From Nitrososphaerales archaeon TH5895 (GTDB taxonomy: Archaea; Thermoproteota; Nitrososphaeria; Nitrososphaerales; Nitrososphaeraceae), in contig JAATVS010000472.1 of NCBI GenBank assembly GCA_014523695.1, positions 1 through 10,062 on the forward strand: a stretch of 10,062 nucleotides of DNA. The letters run 5' to 3'. Made by a program: the position numbers and the translations under genes. Shown one piece after another: positions 6,636 to 10,062 of the stretch. The notes under the pieces were generated by a model. The model was not told the DNA's origin, ran no database searches, and saw nothing but the letters and a program-made list of their open reading frames with translations. Each line of letters begins with the position of its first letter. Position 1 is the first letter of the stretch.

Positions 6636-6699
6636 GTACTACCGCTGAATTCTATTTAATTAATTTCAAAATCGTGTTATACAACTTGAAAGACAAGAC

Positions 6700-7032
6700 T
6701 CATAATGGCCCTGGTCCAGTGGGTATGATAAGTCCAGTCAATCCAGAGATAATCCAAATAATCAAAGCTATTATGAATGCCTTTATCCAACCGAAACTGT
6801 ACAGGGCCCTTAGTGCGAGTAGCCATACAATGCCCCCGGCTACGGCAGCCAAGAAGCCGTGGCCAAAAATGAAGTAGACTACGCTATAAACTACTGAGCC
6901 TAGTAGTGCTGCAACGAAGGCATGCTTTATTCCTTCTTTTTCTCCAAAGAGTCTAGTCACAATATATATTATGACTGTCGAAATGACCAATCCTATGACA
7001 AAGAGTGCGATGCTCCATAAAGTATCTGCCAT
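6700..7032 (-). CDS. Small four-helix membrane protein
   Basis: From ATG 7032 the protein has 110 residues; a TTG at 7038 would add two, but the ATG fits the promoter better. Four hydrophobic helices are visible at about residues 5-27, 36-57, 59-79 and 82-104, joined by short loops such as RLFGEKEGIKH and ALRALYSFGW. The tail LIIPTGPGPL is Gly/Pro-rich. There is no enzyme motif, and I cannot name a family. It is an integral cytoplasmic-membrane protein of unknown role, possibly small-transporter-like or structural. Its TATA-like promoter is 27 bases upstream. No partner gene is adjacent. Confidence 0.83.
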   Translation of the reverse strand: MADTLWSIALFVIGLVISTVIIYIVTRLFGEKEGIKHAFVAALLGSVVYSVVYFIFGHGFLAAVAGGIVWLLALRALYSFGWIKAFIIALIIWIISGLTGLIIPTGPGPL

Positions 7033-7052
7033 ATTCAATCAGTCATATCCGG

Positions 7053-7065
7053 TTATTTTTTATTG
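7053..7065 (-). promoter_or_regulatory. TATA-like promoter of the four-helix membrane protein
   Basis: Read on the minus strand, CAATAAAAAATAA is centred about 27 bases before ATG 7032. This supports a leaderless transcript and the choice of that ATG over the upstream TTG. Confidence 0.5.
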
Positions 7066-7212
7066 TAACCCCTGGGAGGCCAGTTGGCTGATGTTTTAAT
7101 AAACGGCCCAAGAAAGAAGGCTTAAATATGCAATTTTAACAAATTTCAGAAAGATCATTGCATTTTCTTATAATAATTTGTTTTCCTACAGGTTACTTTA
7201 TTAAGTATATAT

Positions 7213-7237
7213 TGATTTTTAATTTCAGTAAAAATCA
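7213..7237. repeat. Perfect 9-bp hairpin in the 7039-7850 gap
   Basis: TGATTTTTA and TAAAAATCA flank a 7-base loop ATTTCAG. Two further outer pairs (one wobble) are possible. It lies about 180 bases upstream of the membrane protein gene. The rest of 7039-7850 is very AT-rich. Apart from this hairpin and the 14-codon ORF below I see no gene there. Confidence 0.4.
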
Positions 7238-7540
7238 GTGAGAATACCAGATTGTTGCACGAAAATCGGTAAAGGATTCCGAACTACGGGAAAATTAACA
7301 AATTTTGTACAATCTTAATATTTAAAAGATTTTTGATTGAGGTACACCACGTCCCAATTTGATTGGTTCATTCCGGGCAGGAGAGGATTCATAGTTTTGA
7401 TGACCAACTGAAATTCACCTGGTCAATCCGGGATCTCGTAACATTACCATAGATTAATTGTATTTTCACGAAAACCTCTCATCTTATTGTCTTAGACGTC
7501 CGCTACTCCATTTCCATTTAATTAGCTAATGAAAAAGAAT

Positions 7541-7600
7541 AGGAGGATCCATTCTATGTTGCGAATGGTAAATGAAAAATTACTCTACCATTTTTTGTAA
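7541..7600 (+). other. Fourteen-codon mini-ORF with strong Shine-Dalgarno and hairpin/T-tract
   Basis: AGGAGG (7541-7546) lies nine bases before ATG 7556, unusually good for this window. The ORF encodes MLRMVNEKLLYHFL and stops at 7598. Within it the inverted repeat AATGGTA (7564-7570) / TACCATT (7586-7592) runs into a six-T tract, which resembles a terminator. A translated leader ending in a terminator would resemble an attenuator, but the next plus-strand gene starts 250 bases on. It may be chance. Confidence 0.3.
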
Positions 7601-7850
7601 GATTTACACTTAGTTTTCGTTAGTCGATGCATTATAATAAATAACTTGCTATAATGTATATTTGTCATAAAAAAGATTGTGTGTGCTAAAATAAAACGAA
7701 TTGGTAGCATTTGGTAACATGATTCTATCTTATTCCTTGGCGGCGTATAATAGCTACTTCACGTATTGTAGTTGTTGTCTAAGACAGGCACGCTTTATTA
7801 TCTTAAACCTTAATTTGAAGCTCGCACAATATTAGTTGTCACATTACTTG

Positions 7851-8015
7851 ATGCAAAAAATCTGTGCTAGGTGCAGTATCAAATGCAATGTTACTTTTTT
7901 TTGCGAACACACCGATCAAAAGGATATGAGTAGTGAATGCTACCAGTCCATCCACTGGATCGACACTTTCGAGATGGTGAAAAAAGAAATAAGCAAGGAA
8001 ATAGATGAATTTTAG
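7851..8015 (+). CDS. Cys-rich miniprotein, putative zinc-binding
   Basis: This 54-residue ORF begins MQKICARCSIKCNVTFFCEH and continues TDQKDMSSECYQSIHWIDTF to an acidic/basic helical tail EMVKKEISKEIDEF. It has five Cys (C5, C8, C12, C18, C30) and two His (H20, H35). The pattern C-x2-C-x3-C-x5-C-x-H suggests one structural zinc or iron-sulfur site, followed by a Cys/His pair and an amphipathic helix. Such Cys density is very unlikely in random sequence, which is the main support for a real gene. It resembles small thaumarchaeal zinc-finger proteins in style; I cannot name the family. An AATATTAG element about 20 bases upstream may be the TATA box. Frame extension upstream meets a stop at 7833, so ATG 7851 is the natural start. 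Likely cytosolic, possibly a regulator or chaperone-like adaptor. Confidence 0.62.
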   Translation: MQKICARCSIKCNVTFFCEHTDQKDMSSECYQSIHWIDTFEMVKKEISKEIDEF

Positions 8016-8116
8016 TCGGAGTTGTCGAGTAAACCGTTCAGAAAATTATACATAAAAGAGATGAGAATATAATTCTAGGCCGAATCTAAGCGATAGACAT
8101 AATTTGTATCATCTGT

Positions 8117-8680
8117 TTATCTCTTGCCTATTAGTCGAGTTCTTTCTCCTTTAATTCCAGCGTAGATTATCTCTGCTCCTTGAATGACCAATGCCACGAC
8201 CATAACTACTACCACTACGAATATCCCGAATTGTTGGTTAGTGAGTACGAACCCAGCCAACACAATGCATATTGCTCCTGTTGCTATTCGAAACATCCGC
8301 TGGGAGTTGCGCGGAAAAGACTTTCTAATACCGTCTATTACGCGTATAACACCATTGAAAAGCAATGCTAATCCCACAATTAGAATAAGAAAGTTTATAC
8401 TATTTTGAGGGAAGGCGATAGTGATAATTGCGAAGAAGAGTACAACCGCACCAATCCCAATATTTATCATCCTTGATCTTCTGGAAAGGTATTCTGTTCC
8501 GACGCCGCTTGCGATTCTCTCTACTCCAACTGTGAACAGGACTATTGCAAAAATAATCATTGCTGTCACAGGAGCAAGCGTGGGAACTACAATAACTGAT
8601 ATTGACAGAATAATGGCTGCTGATCCTATTGCAATCTGAAGAATTCTAAGCCAGCGGGACTGGGCTGATACTTCTTTCAT
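8117..8680 (-). CDS. HdeD/DUF308-family six-helix membrane protein (paralog 1)
   Basis: The 187-residue protein has six hydrophobic segments, at about 11-32, 36-58, 71-90, 94-115, 129-148 and 151-175. They form three repeated helix pairs, the DUF308 (HdeD-like) layout. Signature stretches are VGVERIASGVGTEYLSRRSR and LLFNGVIRVIDGIRK, the short basic loops after helices two and four. Bacterial HdeD is an inner-membrane protein linked to acid resistance, but the biochemical role is unknown and transfer of that function to archaea is inference. It aligns from end to end with the protein at 9025-9588, so the pair arose by duplication. The start at 8680 matches the paralog's N-terminal length; no alternative start exists before residue 41. 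TATA candidates lie at 8705-8715 and 8684-8692. Confidence 0.9.
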   Translation of the reverse strand: MKEVSAQSRWLRILQIAIGSAAIILSISVIVVPTLAPVTAMIIFAIVLFTVGVERIASGVGTEYLSRRSRMINIGIGAVVLFFAIITIAFPQNSINFLILIVGLALLFNGVIRVIDGIRKSFPRNSQRMFRIATGAICIVLAGFVLTNQQFGIFVVVVVMVVALVIQGAEIIYAGIKGERTRLIGKR

Positions 8681-8704
8681 CGGTTTTATAAAGGCGTTAC
8701 AGGG

Positions 8705-8715
8705 CCATTAATAAC
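8705..8715 (-). promoter_or_regulatory. TATA-like element of DUF308 paralog 1
   Basis: GTTATTAATGG on the minus strand is centred about 30 bases before ATG 8680, the expected distance. A better TATA sequence, TTTATAAAA (8684-8692), is only 4-12 bases before the ATG, and would place the RNA start inside the coding region. Within the 8681-9024 gap there is also a 12-bp palindrome AATTCATGAATT (8906-8917); no gene is seen there. Confidence 0.35.
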
Positions 8716-9024
8716 TGTATTCCCATTCTCAATTGGGAACTCAAACCGAACCAACTTCTCACCATCGCTACTGCTATCGACAATGAGCAGTTAAAGTGAG
8801 TAGTACCAAACTATTTTGAATGAAGGGGTCCCCTAGCTATTTGAATGTGGAATTGAAAAATTATTGCGGAAAATCTTAGGTCCAAAATAAAGGTATAGCG
8901 AATTCAATTCATGAATTTCGACTATCACTATTGTGTATTGCTATTGGTTAGCCACTTTATATGTCGCCTTCATCTCGCCAACAGTCAATTGTATTGATTC
9001 CACTGAGGGCTCTTCGTTCCCAAT

Positions 9025-9588
9025 TCATTTCTTGAACCCAGTGGTGGGAACGAGACTTGTTTCCCTGCCAGAGAATCCTGCAACGATCATTTGGATACCA
9101 ATTATTATCAGCGCTATTCCTATGAAGAAGCCAGCCAATACCAATCCGAAGAATGGAGAGACTAATATCATCACCGATATGACTACCGCGAGAATACCTA
9201 CACCAATACTAAAGCCCCTAGACCATCCTCTAAGTTGTTTGTCTGTGAATCCGTGAATAATCCGCGCGAAGCCATCAAACATCAACGCGAAAGCCATAAG
9301 GTATATCAAGAATATAGTTGCGCCAACTGGGAAGGCTAGGGCGATTGAAGCAAGAATTATTACTAATACTCCTAGTCCAACTGTTGCCCATCTAGCCTTG
9401 TGCTTGATAAAAATGCCACTTATGATTTTTTCAATTCCGACAAAAATTAGCACAACGGCAAGTAGAATAACAAGTGAAATTACGGTCAAACCTGGGAAAA
9501 ACAATGCTGCTCCTGAAACGATTATTGCTAAAATACCTAAACCAATTTGTGCCGCTCTTTTCCAACCCGGTTCCTTTACTGAACTCAT
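9025..9588 (-). CDS. HdeD/DUF308-family six-helix membrane protein (paralog 2)
   Basis: Also 187 residues, with helices at about 11-31, 34-60, 66-86, 89-112, 123-144 and 147-171. Motifs parallel paralog 1: FVGIEKIISGIFIKHKARW for VGVERIASG, MFDGFARIIHGF for LFNGVIRVIDGI, and IIIGIQMIVAGFSGRET for VIQGAEIIYAGIKGERT. Many other positions have diverged, so the duplication is old. The tail SLVPTTGFKK is unlike its partner's. The same family caveat applies: integral cytoplasmic-membrane protein, possible stress role, mechanism unknown. The 344-base gap to the downstream copy and separate TATA elements suggest two independent units rather than an operon. A palindrome between TATA and ATG may control it. 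Confidence 0.9.
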   Translation of the reverse strand: MSSVKEPGWKRAAQIGLGILAIIVSGAALFFPGLTVISLVILLAVVLIFVGIEKIISGIFIKHKARWATVGLGVLVIILASIALAFPVGATIFLIYLMAFALMFDGFARIIHGFTDKQLRGWSRGFSIGVGILAVVISVMILVSPFFGLVLAGFFIGIALIIIGIQMIVAGFSGRETSLVPTTGFKK

Positions 9589-9600
9589 CTTTTAATTTAC

Positions 9601-9614
9601 ATTGCTTATGCAAT
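9601..9614 (-). promoter_or_regulatory. Palindrome at the predicted transcription start of DUF308 paralog 2
   Basis: ATTGC-TTAT-GCAAT is a perfect 5-4-5 inverted repeat 13-26 bases before ATG 9588, between the TATA box and the start codon. A dimeric repressor bound there would block initiation. No equivalent is seen before paralog 1. Confidence 0.4.
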
Positions 9615-9621
9615 CAGGGCT

Positions 9622-9634
9622 TATTTAAATAAAT
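9622..9634 (-). promoter_or_regulatory. TATA box of DUF308 paralog 2
   Basis: TTTATTTAAATAA on the minus strand is centred about 40 bases before ATG 9588. Transcription should begin near 9601-9604, leaving a short 5' leader of about 13-16 bases without a Shine-Dalgarno sequence. Confidence 0.55.
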
Positions 9635-9850
9635 AGACAAAACAATATGATTGATTTGTCTAGATCTATTTCGCCAATTGATACCAATTCTAAATATTAG
9701 AGCTCAGGTCCTCAGTTTGCTATATTGCAGAATCCTGGAGCAAACATCATGCTGCTTCAACTGTCATAGGGATCTGATAGCAATATGGACCATCAGATGC
9801 CAAATTGGGTATGAGTTATTCGCCATTATCATCACCAATATCCCATATTC

Positions 9851-9914
9851 TTATTTCTCTTTTACTGCATCATACAAGAGATTTATTTCTCGTTTATTGT
9901 GTCATTCATGAGAA
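9851..9914. repeat. Two tandem 32-bp imperfect repeats with hairpin potential
   Basis: The units start at 9851 and 9883 with TTATTTCTC and match at about 25 of 31 positions. Each ends in a GAGA-containing arm that pairs with its own start (TCTCTT/AAGAGA in the first, TTTCTC/GAGAAA in the second). The differences keep a 6-bp stem in both. GGAGG (9916-9920) follows directly, but the ORF after it has only about ten codons. The rest of 9635-10062 shows no gene I can support. Confidence 0.5.
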
Positions 9915-10062
9915 AGGAGGCTTACGACACTTGATGAAATTGAAAATTAGAAGTTGCTCCTAAACTCAAATAATGCTGATTCCTCACATTACTTCCTGGA
10001 CCAGATTGGAAACAAAAGCTAGGACCCACGGCAATTTAGCAAGACCCTGCCTAATGAGAGGA

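Noticed and set aside
8933..9256. 107-codon plus-strand ORF
   Set aside because: It is largely antisense to the well-supported DUF308 gene.
9651..9911. 86-codon plus-strand ORF from a TTG
   Set aside because: No ribosome site or promoter, no recognisable motif, and it overlaps the tandem repeat; probably chance.
9851..9914. CRISPR array
   Set aside because: Only two imperfect units lie back to back with no spacer between them.

Overview
The window most likely comes from a soil-type ammonia-oxidising archaeon (Nitrososphaerota/Thaumarchaeota, order Nitrososphaerales, perhaps Nitrosocosmicus-like). This is inferred from low G+C, short monocistronic genes, AT-rich TATA-like elements about 24-30 bp before start codons (leaderless style), a receiver-only response regulator, two HdeD/DUF308 membrane proteins, and decayed fragments resembling integrase and helix-turn-helix families I associate with these archaea. 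No rRNA, tRNA, CRISPR array or intact mobile element was seen. Only a little over half of the window is convincingly coding, and several long gaps hold gene remnants.

Layout, left to right. Bases 1-645 are the 3' part of a zinc-dependent, cinnamyl-type alcohol dehydrogenase whose G+C is visibly higher than its surroundings. Bases 646-1347 hold hairpins and a broken tyrosine-integrase-like fragment. A PhnB/glyoxalase-like VOC protein follows on the minus strand (1348-1815) with a good hairpin/T-tract terminator. Bases 1816-2535 hold three ATGAAT motifs spaced about 32 bp apart, a decayed HTH-protein remnant and a minus-strand remnant. An unrecognised 147-aa protein with a Cys/His cluster (2536-2979) converges on an exported membrane-anchored protein (3105-3797, minus) with a clear leaderless promoter. 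The gap 3798-4538 has a composite inverted/direct repeat.

A nitrilase-superfamily amidohydrolase (4539-5300) follows, then a possible short ORF, a receiver-only response regulator (5801-6292), and a small Cys-containing ORF whose frame continues past an in-frame stop (6312-6635). A four-helix membrane protein (6700-7032, minus) is followed by about 800 bp of AT-rich DNA with a 14-codon Shine-Dalgarno mini-ORF. A 54-aa Cys-rich protein lies at 7851-8015. Two paralogous six-helix DUF308 proteins of identical length (8117-8680 and 9025-9588, both minus) end the gene content. The right edge holds a tandem 32-bp hairpin repeat.

The genes do not form one obvious pathway. The strongest functional grouping is the response regulator with its flanking short ORFs, and the DUF308 pair as likely stress or envelope proteins. 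The ADH plus integrase remnant looks like the scar of a horizontal acquisition. I did not find a convincing complete new multi-gene system. The best new candidates are the Cys-rich miniprotein, the Cys/His-cluster protein, and several repeat structures.
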